From Didymodactylos carnosus (Eukaryota > Rotifera > Eurotatoria > Philodinida > Philodinidae): DNA of 50,637 nt. Where the stretch lies: assembly GCA_905250885.1 (NCBI GenBank), contig CAJNOQ010000439.1, positions 1 to 50,637 of the forward strand. Reading direction: 5' to 3'. The translations under genes and the position numbers were made by a program. Shown one piece after another: positions 13,101 through 26,089 of the stretch; position 1 is the first letter of the stretch, and the number at the start of each line of letters is the position of its first letter. The notes beneath the pieces were generated by a model that saw nothing but the letters and a program-made list of their open reading frames with translations, was not told the DNA's origin and made no database searches.

Positions 13101-16100
13101 TTTTAATTGATCTCGTGCCGAGCAGTTTTTCTCTCTCTACTTTTCTTCTTATAGTCCATATAAATACAGTTGACGAAACTAACTTTTTCTTTCTACTATA
13201 TCATCATTTCTAACTTCGGAAGAGAAAACTTAACGATTAAAATAAAATAAACGTATACACAAGTTGAAATTGATTTAACATGCTTTTACCGATCATGGAT
13301 ACGTTAGGTAAGTTAATCTAAGATATACGTGTTAGTTTTCTCAGTTGTAGAGGGTATTTCTTGTTCACACTTTTCTTCTCAAAAACAAAATAAAAATTTG
13401 ACGTGATAATATATGTTCTGATGAGAGAGCATTAGAATTACTTACAATAAGTCCAGAAATTACTCATTCATTTTCATTTTTCATTTTTTTTCTCGAGCGT
13501 GATAACAAAAAATATCAAAAAAGTATTTTTGAACATCATAATGAAAACTTCATTAAGATTATTAAGAACAGATCTCTAGAACACACAAATCCTAGAAAAT
13601 TAAGTCTTTAGATTTCGATTGAAAGAGAACTTTTGTAAGCAACTGAGTCAGTTCGAACGAACATTTCTGCATAAAATAGAACCCCTTGATTATTCTAGAA
13701 TTTGTATATTCTAGAGATCTATTTTTAATAATTATAATGGAGCTTTCATGCTCACCATATGTGATTAGAAATACTGTGCGATGTTCAGAAATCCTTTTTT
13801 GATGTCTTTATTTTTCTTCTGTTATCACGCTAGAGAAAAAATAATAAAAATAAATAATTGTTTGACTCACTACATATATACATATTGTGAATATTTTTGA
13901 GAGTATACGTTTTCATGAAGTGCATGTTTAAACTAGTACTATAGAAAATATTTGATTCTTAATTATAATACCTATTATAATATCAATTCTACTATATTCT
14001 ATATTCATTCACTCGACTATGAGTAATTCTAAATAACAAATGACACACTTGTGCATCTGTACGGAAGGATATACGATCTAGTGGAGCTGATAACATGTGT
14101 ATGATAGTAATACGAGATGGACAGATGGCAAGAAATAGAGTAGAATAATAATTATAATAGCTTATGGTAAGCTAAAATAAAAAAAAAGAAAAGAAAATAT
14201 ATTTCATATTAAATTGATTTATACATTTCCGTTTTAAACAAGATTGTTACATTTGTTTTGAATTATGTTTCACAAAATCTTTTTAGAATATTCTCAAATT
14301 CATCATATACTTTTTTTTAACTTTTCTAATACCTTCTGACCGTAGTATATCATCTCTTTAATGAAACGAACATTTTTCGTCTTTATTTAATGTTACAAGA
14401 GATAAAAAATAATTTCCATAATATCAATCACACTTTGTACTTGATTAGCAGAGCCTATATTTTATTTTTATTTTGTTTTAGGTTGTGCGTTTCTTACCTA
14501 TTGTCATCGTGAGAGTGCTCAAAAGGCTCAACAAGCATTGCATGAAAGACGAACGTTACCAGGGGTAAGAAAACATTTTTTACTAATTTTACAATAAAAA
14601 TAGAATATAGATGGCGCGCATACTGAAAAATACCGTTTTTATTTGTAAATAAATTTTTATTTATTTTAACTAGGAATTATAAATTTATCGTTTTTTAAAT
14701 GAAAATTAAAAGTAGAATAAATTTATAAATTAATTTGATTAATAACGAGAATATTTAGTTTTCATATATGATTTGAATGTATGTACTTACATAATTTTTA
14801 TGACAATAGAGTTCACATTTGAAATGTTGTCAACAGTATTCGCCTCAGATATTTTCAAGATAGAATTGAAAAGAATTTATTTTAACAACAAATTTTTATT
14901 TATTCAATTTTGTGTTTAGAGGAGAAAAATATAGAATAGATTTTGAACAAATGAATCAATTTCTAAAAAATCTATTGTATTTTGAAAAGTTTCAAGAGTT
15001 ACTTTTCTCAATTTGTTGTGAAACTGACAAAGTTAATAGAATAGTGAATTAATAGTTAATTTTCGATTAAAATAATAATCATCTACTTATACTCAATCGT
15101 TAATGAATAGGAGATTGGAAAAGTTGAATTTAAAATTATTTTCTATGAGTTAAATCCGGAAGAAAAGCGGATCAGTATTTTGAGATTTTTAGCATTTTGG
15201 TTAACAGTTAAGTAATAATTGTCAATTTTCAAATAATTATTTGTATCAGCCGATGAATTCTTGACGATAGTCTTTTCTCCATTAAAATCTAGATCAATTA
15301 TGAGAGAAATATGGCAATTTTGATGATTAATTCTCTCCTCCTCTCGAATTTTCTTTACTCTATTTACATCTAAGAAGTTTTCTATAATACAAAAAAGCAA
15401 TTTTATAGTCTAAATACAACTCTGTTTCAAACTAAAAATATATTACAAAGAAAAAGAAAAAGGAATTGATCGCAAGTAATGATTAATATAAATTGACTAG
15501 CTAGGCTGTCCATAAATAAAATAGATTGATTTAAAAAAGAAGTGAATCTGGATGAATGTGAACATTAAGCAAATAAGTAATGAAAAATATGAGAAAAATA
15601 AAAGAAGAGAAAAAAAAATTCATTTTTATTTTTATTTTTTTTTTTTGATAGGTTCATAACGTGTTTCCGTTTCCTTTTTCTTTTATAGCTCTTTACTCAC
15701 AACTTTACCATTCATAGTTCGTACGAGTTTATGAGACAATAATAGAGAGAGAGATGAAGAAAATCAGACATGTAACAAGAATTTTCGACGTGATACAATT
15801 CTTTTGTTAAAGAAGAAAAAAAATCTATTTTTTTTTCTATATATTTTTATATAATAAAGACTATTCATTTCTTCATTTGATTTGTTAATAGAAAAATATG
15901 AAAAGAAAATATCGTGACAGTATGGATGCATCACCAATATCAACGTTAGTGTATCATCATCTACAGCAAGTAGGTGTTAACATGAGTTACACTATATCTA
16001 ACTTACACGTTTGTTAAATTCTATGATATTTCAAATTGTCAAAACTCTACATAAAAATATCTTTTACTTCTCAAGTATATGCTTCTATAGCCACATCTGA

Positions 16101-19100
16101 CTTTTTAATTGTGATTTTATTAAACTAATCACACAACAAGAGCCAAGTGATTTCAATAATTGTGATATGAAAGTGTTTTCATCGGTGTATGATTTTATAA
16201 GCAAATGTTCTTTAAGAAAATGATAACAATGATAACTGTAGAGAAAATGATTATGTATTATGCCAAAAACTCTTTTTAGATCTCTCTAGCGGCGTGTGAG
16301 CGTTATTTTAAAAACTTTTTCTATATAGGAGAGAGTAAAATTATTTAGTGAGTCCACTCTTTATTTCCGTACATAGTTTATGAGCGAATGAATGCAACTT
16401 AATCGATGTAGCTTTCTTGGTCAGTAGATACTATAACGATCGATGAAACCGCGATAATCTGGACGGTTGTTAAAGCAAACCTATTTTAGCGTTATTTTTA
16501 CAATGTAATTTCGTTATTAGATTTATTTGGAATGTGTCGTTACAAACAATAACTAGGACAATATCATCAGTCATACGTTGTTTGTGTAAATGAAATGTAG
16601 AGTTTCTTTGAAGGCGTACATTATCTATCACAGTAGTTTAAAATAAAACAGTTTTAGTGACCATATTTTAAATCGCGACGTCTCTGATATTTATTGTGAT
16701 AAGCTTTCCTTTTTATAAAAACATTTATTATAAGAATAGTAGCTCTCCAGATCCATTTTTGGAAACTATCCATAGGATATTGACTGGCTAAGACATATGT
16801 TAAGAAGGCAATTTTCTTTCGCTCAGTCCGTCCACTAGTCAACTGGTAACTCTATGGTGTACTCTATACACTAATTTGTATTTATCATGACATTTTTTTT
16901 ACGGTACAAATTCTGTTTGTTCAAAAATAATGTTTCTCAGAAAGTTATAGATCGAGTAATTGATCGAAAAAGTAGTTTTTCTTCTACAGTCGTCTATGAA
17001 CGTGAATTATTAATTCATTTTCTGCCCCATGTTTGGCTCTTTAAACAAAAAGGAGTCTTTTGGTAAAGAATATTTTGTATTTATAACTGGTATTAATAGT
17101 CTAGATTGACATGCGTATACGATTTCTTCTCCATCCATTGAAAGTTTTTCAATACCTTTACAATTAACTTGATCCGTTTGTTAGTTGATACTAATTTCAT
17201 ATAAGAGAATATTCAGACGCAAATGGAAACGGCAATACTAGATAGATATCTATAAGAAAAGTAATAATATATTCAGAACAGACAAACTAAATTTTTCTCA
17301 ATAGGGGCAGAAAATATCTTCCTAAAAGAATTTTTTGATCATTTAAATGAAAGTATATATTCAAGGTTACGAATCTTTCTCAGAATATGAGAATGTTGAA
17401 CAGCATGACATATATTTACAGAATGGCTGATTAGATGTCAATAAACACTAGACTTAAAATTCATTATTAGTCGACCATGTGGTATTGAAAATGCTTAATT
17501 ATCCTAACTTTCTCACTGTTTCTTTTTTCAAGAGTCGTTTTACTTTTCATGTAACTATGATACTTCATTCATTGAATAAAAGTAAGATGCTTAATCTAAC
17601 GTTAAAATTATACCTAATTGTAAGTTAAAAATTATTCACATTATTTCGTAGAAATTCACATTATAAATGAGAAAAACAGAGTGAAGAAAATAAATAATAA
17701 CAATACGAAAACAATAAAGAACTTCAAATTGTTGATTATAGTTGTCCAAATATCTCATTCATTGTCTTCATTGTAAAAGTAATTCTACAGTAATCAAGAT
17801 TTTGCTAAGATCATAGTGAGATGGTACCAAGATGAAGATGTCTTTACTCAAGACTTTTTAAAATTGATGAGAATCGATTACGAACTTAATAAGAATTATC
17901 GTAATTTTTGATGTTAAGATTCACTATAAAGTTTATTTTATTCTCATAATTTTTTGAAGAGAAATTTTTGATTTACGGGCATCCATTCCTTTTGAATGTT
18001 TGACTGACATCATACACTCTCTAAAACAATAGTTGAGCAAATTTGAACAAAGTCTAGAAGAAAAAGCACAACATCAAATTCAGTTATATTTTTAGTTTTA
18101 CTTATATAGCTGCATAAGAGCAAAACAAAGAGATAAATAGAAAGTAAAAACTTCTTATCTTATCTAAATCTTAATCAAGACTTTAGTATGATAAGGAAAG
18201 ATGATTACTAGCGTTCGGCTTTTCTCTCTTATGTTTTAATGAGACCCATATAGTCTGGTTAAATATGGTTAGAAGAGATACTTCCGCATTTCTATTGTAC
18301 AATAAGAAATTATCGTATGTGTCATGACAAAAAAAAGATCGATAATTTAATTCAAACAAGTAATAAAAATTAAAGCCTACTGATGATATTTTAAGTTTCC
18401 GTTTAATTATGTGTTCGGACATTATGTGAATGAAAGAAAATTAAAAGAAAATGAATTGCAATTCATATGTCTATATGTCTAGTGCGTTATCAATTAAATT
18501 GTCTTAAAATAACGCAATTGTTCTCTTTTATCCTTCACGATAAATGACTATGCAAGTAAAAGAATTAACAATCAGTAATTAAACATCGTGGAAATGTTAT
18601 GATGTGGAAGAAATATGACTCTTATTTTGTTCTTTTTTTCCATTTTCTATCTGGTTTGTTTTAGTGTGCATTTTTTATTTTATTTCACACAATAGAGGAA
18701 TAAAGATATACGGTGAAAAGTAAAACAACCATTTACTAAGGTGAACATTACAACAATAATTTTATTAATAAATAATTTGAATAAGAAGTGCTTGACATGA
18801 GATTAGATATTTTAAGTTATCGAATGATTAAATATAAATTCAATATTTAAAGGTTTTTTCTTATTTACTAGTGCACAAAAAAACTGAAATAGTTTCATTT
18901 AACTATAATAAGTCAACAACTACCAAAGTTATCGTGCATTAATTCATTGCACTTCTTATCTAAACAGATCTCTTTTCGTTATATTTTATGCGTAAACAAT
19001 CATTGCAATAAAAGAGTATACGTACTATGAAATATTTTAATTTGCTTTTTTGTTTCTTTGTTTAGATGAGCCGTCCCATTCAAGTTAAACCAGCGGATAG

Positions 19101-22100
19101 TGAAAGTCGAACAGGCAAGTAGTAGTTTCGTTGTTTTTTTTCTTCTCCTATAATATCAGAGAATGATTGGTTGTTTGCTCGTGTATTATTTTTTTTTCTT
19201 TCATTTTCTGTAAAATGTATGCATCTGGTGCATTGCACGAAAATAGATCATTGGTTGTTTTATTTTTAAATTTTCGTTTCGTCGGTTCTGTCACCTATTG
19301 GCTAATAATTATTTGCAATGAATGCGCATTAATTGAGCCTTATTACACGAGAATCAATTTATATAATACACATCTATATCGTCTTTAGTGACTGTTTTTT
19401 CTTGAGCCCATAACATCAAACAAATTTCTGATGATTTGTTATCTGCTCATGTTTTTTATATAGATGCAGAGCTTCTTTCTGCATGTAAAGAGCATATAAT
19501 TTTTGTTTCACAGTTGGTTGAAGTGAACATTATAATTATAAAAGAATTTTTTTTTTCTTCTTTTACAAGAGTGCACCCAAAGGAACGTTATCTATCCCAT
19601 TTGAAACTACCATCATGCTCCTTTTTGTTCATCATCTATTTCTGAGATATATAATTTAGTTTGTCATATAGTCTAAAGCTAGACTATGCTTTATTACGGT
19701 CATATACAACATAAAAGAAAAAAGAAAAAAAAAAATTTTCCTGAGGAAATTAACGATGTATTGTTGATGACAAAAAACGGAAATAAGACAATGAGAGAGG
19801 AAGAATATTTACTTCTTACACTTTAAAAAGTAAAACATTTTTCTAAACTCTCGAAACGGTTTTGTTAAATTTTGTTTAACTAAAAAGAAAGAATGAATGA
19901 TTGATGTTAAAAATTTTAGAAATAAAATATAATACACGCTAATGAAGTTCGATAAGACACATACATCAGAACAGGATTATTCTGTCGGTAAGAAAATTTT
20001 TTAACATGTTAAAGGAGAGAAAGGAAGTTGTTACGAAGTGGGATGAGTATAATACTTCCGAAACATTCACGAGACGAATGTCGGAAAAAAGTTCATCCTG
20101 CTACACGTGATGTTCATACACATACGTACGTATACACACACACATATCACATCATGGCGGATATATGCTTCAATGGTAGAAGAATTATAATGAGTGAGTG
20201 AGTTGAAAAAGCTTTAACTTAACAGTTTGAAAACGTAATTAGAGTAATTTCTATAACTTTTAGACGGGATTTGTCTTAGTCTTTAAAAAATTTTCAATTT
20301 TACCATTTAGCATGATCATACTATTTTTACCGTGAGTTACATGTATTTTTGATTAGTATGTGATTATACATGTTCGATGTCTTGTTTTTTCAAAATAAAC
20401 TGTGTGATCGGCTATCAAGTGATTATTTATGTGTGTGTGTGCGTATGTGTGTACGACTATAGTATTAATGTCGTTCATATTTATCTTATCAATGTATAGT
20501 GCGATTCGTATGAGTTATATCGACATCGGAAGTGGTATCAGATTTTGTTTTAAAAAAGCCTGCTTAGCACACTGACTTATTATAGTGAATGGCTGAGAGT
20601 CTTTTGCTTTGTCTGTTTTATATGTTCTTCTCAATTTTGTCTGTAGAAAATGCTATGTTCTAAGAATTGTCACTTAGTGAATGTTTTAGAAAAGAGACAA
20701 TGAGTTAAAATCGAACATTTTGCTATACTCTTCTAAATATGAATCATTTTTATGCTATACGATGTACGAATTAGTTTCTTGAGTATCGTTCTAGTCTAGA
20801 TAATTATTTAATTGCAAAAAACCATAATGAATTAAACATGTCTGTTTAATTTTTATGCATTCTACTTTTAGAAGAAGAAAAAAAAAAAATGTATGTGAGA
20901 GATAGAGAGTGAGATCAAAAAGTGTTATCCTAGAAAAATCGTACAAAGCTTTATTAACGATAGACGTTCTAAATTGACTCAAATTTTTCGATGTATGCTT
21001 TTTACGGTGTCCATATGAATTTGTTAAATGAATTATTCATTATTGTGTGGCTATTCATTAGTAACATTTGTGCTTATGAGAGAACGAAGAAAATAAGAAA
21101 CATGACTGTTTCTGTAAAAATATGATGGAAACATCAAGTTTAGTCTTTTCTCTCTATAAATGTACGATAGAAGAACGAGAGAATTTATTAAACACGTTGG
21201 CCATTAGTTTAATGGATCTTTGTTTCTAATATATACAGGTAGAAAATTCATAGACAACAAGTGGTGAATTTATATCATGGCAATTATGTTCTATTCATCA
21301 GGACACACCAACTAATAGAGAAATTACTTTTTTTTTTATCCTGTTTATTCATATAAGAGAATAAGTAAAAAGAGTTTAGAAATATTTTGTCCAATCACGG
21401 TGAGCTATTTTACGTTTTAAGATGAATGCATCTTCTTCTCCTCTTTTTTTTTTTTTTTTTTTGTAAGATGACAATCGCTTCTTCTTCTTTTTTTTTTATT
21501 TTTTTTGTTTTTTGTCTCACTTCGATAGATAGAAAGAGAAACTTGACCGGGTTAGGTATATAGTGCTGCTATATTTATCTATGCTATACATTGAACACGG
21601 AATAAATTTTTCTTCTTTTTCTTTTTATTATTTCGTTGTTCAAACAAAAAAACCAGCATAGAAGAAGAAAAATATATCTACATTCATTTTTTTACGGTTG
21701 AGAAAAAAAGAAGACTCTAGTGTGTATATCCATGTTATTCTTTCACATATATAGCCCCTTTTTTTTTTAAATTATTTTTTTTTTTTCTCTTTTTTTTTTC
21801 TTCTTCTTACATCTATAAAAAAGAAAATAATTGTTCAAAACATCATAGTTCGCATGATGGTAGCTAATAATACTAATATAAACAGAGTAAGAAACTTGGG
21901 TAAGTTAGATCGTCTTTTGTTTATAATGAGCAAATGATTTTAATTTTTATAGTATATAACAGAGAGATTTTTTTTACCAAATAAAAAAAATGACTGAAAA
22001 ATATGTTTGATTGTGTGCATTAATGAAATGTTGAAGATAATTGATTCATTGAAAATATCGTATGAGAATAGAAGACGATTGTAAAATAGTCAATTATTGA

Positions 22101-25100
22101 ATAACTGTAAAAAAATGTTGTAAAACATATTTTTTAATCGATTTTGTTACAGCTAAAATGAAAAAGGAATTTTTTGTTAGTTTATATATATATATATATA
22201 AATTGAAGTCATTTGCATATTATTTTAATTGAGATACAATACTACCCATAGTTTAAGTTAACTGTTAATATAAGGAAACCAAAATTCAAATTTATCAGTT
22301 ACTATTTGTTTAATTCTGTTGTAATAATAACGTTTCTTTTATATTTAGTTTTATTTTAGTTAACAACAGATTCATTTTTACAATGAATTAAATTTATTCA
22401 TTAGTTTTTGCTCAACTATATGAACTATTTCATATATTTCGATGCAACAATACCGGCGCTCTATTTATCGCTTTTAAACTTGGAAAAAATTCTATATTAC
22501 TCTTCTTTAAAAAGAAAATGATATTAATATGATTTTTTTTATTTTTATTTTTTATTTTTATTTTTATCGTTAAAAATGTTCTCTACGAACGATATGCTCA
22601 TACATTTTTTTTTCTTCTTCTACAACCACAGATGATTTGAAGTATTCTCTTGAGCTTCGTATATCTTGCACGAAACATAATAAATCATTTAGAATAAGAA
22701 ATTGACTATAATCCATCATATAAGAATAGACTGTCAGTTGGTTGCTTCCTTATTTTAAGCGACTAAGCCTCACGCGGCTTATATTTGAACGTGTCAAAGA
22801 AGCCCTAAATGCTGTTCGTTTTTTTTATTTTTTATTTTAATGGGATGTGAGTTTATTAGAAAAAACAGAGTAATGAATGCCTTCAAGGCACGTGTTGAGC
22901 GAGTCAATCATAAATAGTTTCCTGCTTTTTAACAAAAAAAAAAAAAAAAAAGAAAAGAAAAGAGAGAAGATTTGAAACTTTTTATTATGTGCAACACTCA
23001 ACACGGTAGTCTATCTCTGTTTTTCTCGTCATATTAATTAATTCCATTTGATTAAACGAATGTGTTTGAGAAAGAGATTATATTTTATCTGAAATTGTTT
23101 GAACGTGTGTCAAATCCAGATGAAATATTCATTCAGGCTGAATACTGAACTGCCCTCTTGAAATAAAATAAAAAAATAAAAGAAGAAAAAGAAGAAGAAG
23201 AAGAAGAAAACTCATTAACAGAATTCATATCAACGATTATGAGAACGCCAATAATAATAGAACAGATGAATGTTTCATGTTATTTCTCGTTGTGAAACAT
23301 GTCATATGTCACGATGAATAATTAAAATTTGTATCTGTGTGTCAGTATATATATATGTGAACATATTTGAAACAGAACTTGCGTTTACCGGATCTTTGAA
23401 TATCCGTTACGCTTGTTACACACATCATAGTTAATAATTATAAAACTCTTGTATTTAACGAATGCGTTGATTAATGTAAAAATAAAAATTATTTGTCTTG
23501 TTATTTCCTGAGTGCGCATATGATGATTATCTCTCTCTTTAACTTTTTCTAGATGTTTGTTGTAAACTATTGTACCACTGTATAATATATAAAAGCTTTC
23601 AACGGTGTGCTAAGTGTCAAAAAAAAAATAATAATAATAATAATAAAAGATATAGAGGAGAAAGATAAACGTGTGTGTATTGTGTGGAATACAAGAATAG
23701 AAAAAGTTTCTCGGAAACAAGGTGTATAGACGTTTGAATGCCCGGTAATAAATAAATGTTTCTATTTATTAAAGAATCTAACATTTTAAAATTATACGTT
23801 TGGGTTTTTGTTTTTTTTATTTTTCTAGAAGATCGCAAACTATTTGTTGGTATGTTAAATAAACAAATGACAGAAGAAAATGTTCGAAGTATATTTGAAC
23901 CATATGGAACAATTGAAGAATGTACAATTCTTCGTGGACCAAGTGGTGATAGTAAAGGTATTAATCATTGGGGACTCACACTTCTTCTAATTTATTTGAT
24001 ACATGTCATAACACTTATTATATGTATAGGTTGTGCATTTGTCAAATATAGCACACATAATGAAGCTCAACAAGCCATTCAACATGTTCATGGTAGTCAA
24101 ACATTTTCTGGTGCATCGTCAAGTATCGTTGTGAAATTTGCCGATACAGAAAAAGAACGTCAATTACGTAGAATGCAGCAATTAGCTGGACCACTTGGTT
24201 TATTATCAAATCCATTGGTATTACAACAAATAGCGGCAAATTTAAATTATCAAGGCTATACACAGGTATAAATATTATTTACTCTCTTAATAAATATTGT
24301 TTATTAAAATTATCATATTGTCTATAATTGTTAGGTTACTGCTCAACAACAGGCAGCCTTATTAGCCTCATCAACTGCAACACAACAAACATACACAATT
24401 CCTGTACTGACAACCGCATCTGGTCAACTAACAAATGGTGCAATGACACCGTCAACCGGTAATTCACATTAAATTTATTTTTACATTATTTTTAACTTTG
24501 TTTTTTTTTTTTTCTTGTTAGTTAATGCATCACCAGTTAATAATGGTCCACCCACAATACTTTCTCCTGCAGCATTTCAGTCAGCTGTTCAAGGTCACAA
24601 TGGTCAACCAACCGATATATTTTCATCTGGTCTACAATATCCAAGTATGTCAAAATAATTAAAAAATAATTATTTATCTAATATATTTGAATTGTTACAT
24701 TTTATAGTGGTTGGTCAAGCTATTGATACGGCAACTGGTTTACAACTACAACAGGCCACTTATACAACATTACCAACACAATATGCGCCAATTTATGCTC
24801 CCACAGCTATTTATAGTCAATTGGGACCAACGACAACAATCATTCCAGGAACATTGGGGTTACAAAAAGAAGGTACTAAACAAAGTTATACATAAAATAT
24901 GAAAAATATAAGAATACTAGAAAATAATTTTTCATGTGATACTTTATGTGTGTGAGGGAATAAAAAGAGTGTTAAGAGAAAGAAATTTTGCATCTCCGTC
25001 CTTTTTAGTTTTCTTTACAGGACCCGAAAATTCCAATCTTTTTATATATCATTTACCTCAAGAATTTGGTGACGCTGAATTGGCTCAAATGTTTATGCCT

Positions 25101-26089
25101 TTCGGCAATGTTATAAGTGCAAAAGTGTACGTCGATCGAGCAACAAATCAGAGTAAATGTTTCGGTACGGTTGGTGTGATCGGTTCAAAATCAAATGATA
25201 TTATTTAAAAAAAATAAAGAAAAAAACAATAATTGTTCGTAATTTTGTTTTTGAGGCTCCATCGTATACGCTTTAGATGTGTGTGTGTAAATTCAAATTA
25301 ATGATGAAACACTTTTGCTTCATCCATGTCAGAAACTAACAGATTGTCCGTCCCTATAGTTGATTTCACTTTATTGCAAGTTTGAGAAATCAAGAATTTG
25401 CTATATTTATTTTGTGCGCAACAAATATTCGCTTTATTTATACAGTAGAATAGAGAAAATTTTAACTGTTGTAAAATTGAACTGCACGAAGATCAGGTTA
25501 GACATCTTTGATGTGTATTTGTTTGCAATTAATGAATTTTTTATTAATGCAAGTTAGTTATGACAAATATTGTGTTTTTCTGGTGAACAAATTGTTTATA
25601 CACTAATTGGATTATTATCTATTCGAATATTGTATATGTCTCGATGGAGTCTCAAAAGTAAAAAAAACAGCAACAAAATTATTGGATCGATCATCTCAAT
25701 TTCAAGTGGTGTTTAGTGTAAAAATACCTTTCCAATTGCGTCTAATGTATACTCTACTGGAGCTGAAATATAATAAATTTAATAATATAATTAAACACGC
25801 GGTCATTTTCTTTTATGCACACTTCTCGAGGTTAAATGACCCATACACTTGATGTTGTGATGTGACAATCCAAAAGTTTATTTTTTTTTATTTTTTTTAA
25901 ATATTTTTATTTATAATCTCATTTCTGTTATTAACTTATTTAGTTTATTTGCTTATTTCAGGTTTTGTTAGCTACGATAATCCATCTTGCGCTCATTCAG
26001 CAATACAGTCAATGAATGGTTTTCAGATAGGAATGAAACGTTTAAAAGTTCAATTAAAACGTCCAAAAGATATGGCTAAACCTTATTAA
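10117..26089 (+). CDS. CELF: CELF/Bruno-family RNA-binding protein (three RRMs)
   Basis: Ten exons join in frame: 10117-10585, 14482-14564, 19066-19114, 23829-23957, 24030-24265, 24335-24458, 24522-24644, 24708-24872, 25021-25164, 25962-26089. The product is about 549 aa. RRM1 (about 116-192) carries KLFVGQIP and [11 protein letters not shown]2 (about 202-285) carries [10 protein letters not shown] and [12 protein letters not shown]-rich linker (about 285-458) precedes RRM3 (about 462-545) with [12 protein letters not shown] and the [19 protein letters not shown] end typical of CELF proteins. The family binds GU-rich RNA and controls splicing, translation and mRNA decay. An in-frame stop at 10102 supports the start at 10117. 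Introns 1-3 are 3.9, 4.5 and 4.7 kb, the rest 63-797 bp. Intron 3 uses a GC donor. Which CELF paralogue group this is cannot be decided by eye. Confidence 0.96.
11914..11944. repeat. Perfect 14-bp stem hairpin in CELF intron 1
   Basis: GTTTGACTACTTCA, a three-base loop TCA, then the exact reverse complement. The transcript would form a stable 31-nt hairpin. It is shorter than a miRNA precursor. Confidence 0.85.
13280..13307 (+). other. Candidate alternative first exon of CELF
   Basis: An ATG opens nine codons (MLLPIMDTL) and ends at a strong GTAAGT donor in phase 1, exactly the phase needed to splice to CELF exon 2 at 14482. The product would lack the first half of RRM1. The evidence is only start codon, donor and phase, so this is a hypothesis. 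Confidence 0.25.
14565..19065 (+). other. CELF intron 2 (4.5 kb)
   Basis: A phase 0 intron between the codons for LPG and [13 protein letters not shown]. It is AT-rich with poly-A/T tracts. The only internal coding-like segment I see is the candidate cassette exon at 15892-15969. No nested gene or transposase was found. Confidence 0.8.
15892..15969 (+). other. Candidate cassette exon of CELF (78 nt, 26 codons)
   Basis: The segment is preceded by a pyrimidine-rich acceptor (TTTGTTAATAG) and followed by a GTAGGT donor. It has no stop in the required frame, is 78 nt long and is phase 0 on both sides, matching the flanking phase 0 intron. Inclusion would add 26 residues, basic at the start (MKRKYRD) and polar in the middle (MDASPISTL), between RRM1 and the MSRPIQVKP segment. 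Alternatively its internal ATG could serve a downstream promoter. No transcript support is available here. Confidence 0.4.
19115..23828 (+). other. CELF intron 3 (4.7 kb) with GC-AG splice sites
   Basis: The intron starts GCAAGT after an exon ending ACAG, and ends TTTTTCTAG. Only this join keeps the frame from SESRT into EDRKLFVG, so the GC donor is forced by the protein. The intron holds a TG/CG repeat near 20428-20452, long T tracts at about 21445-21510 and 21760-21800, a TA repeat near 22182-22201, a GAA repeat near 23184-23210 and an AAT repeat near 23626-23645. Confidence 0.85.
23958..24029 (+). other. 72-nt CELF intron 4, stop-free and a multiple of three
   Basis: The intron interrupts RRM2 exactly at the SKG/CAFV junction of RNP1. 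It is 72 nt long and has no stop in the reading frame, so retention would insert 24 strongly hydrophobic residues. Removal restores the conserved RNP1, so splicing is the expected default. Confidence 0.85.

Larger units (their letters stand above)
10586..14481 (+). other. CELF intron 1 (3.9 kb)
   Basis: Splits RRM1 just after the MHRG motif (phase 1). It contains a GC-richer patch with a short hairpin at 10798-10824, a perfect 14-bp hairpin at 11914-11944, a TA microsatellite near 12942-12960, and a candidate alternative first exon at 13280-13307. I see no nested gene. Confidence 0.8.

Noticed and set aside
15143..15400. Minus-strand 85-aa gene nested in CELF intron 2
   Set aside because: Asn/Lys/Ile-rich low-complexity frame typical of AT-rich introns; no family signal or splice partners.
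24042..24263. Minus-strand 73-aa gene
   Set aside because: Exactly antisense to CELF exon 5, whose RRM2 conservation explains the open frame.
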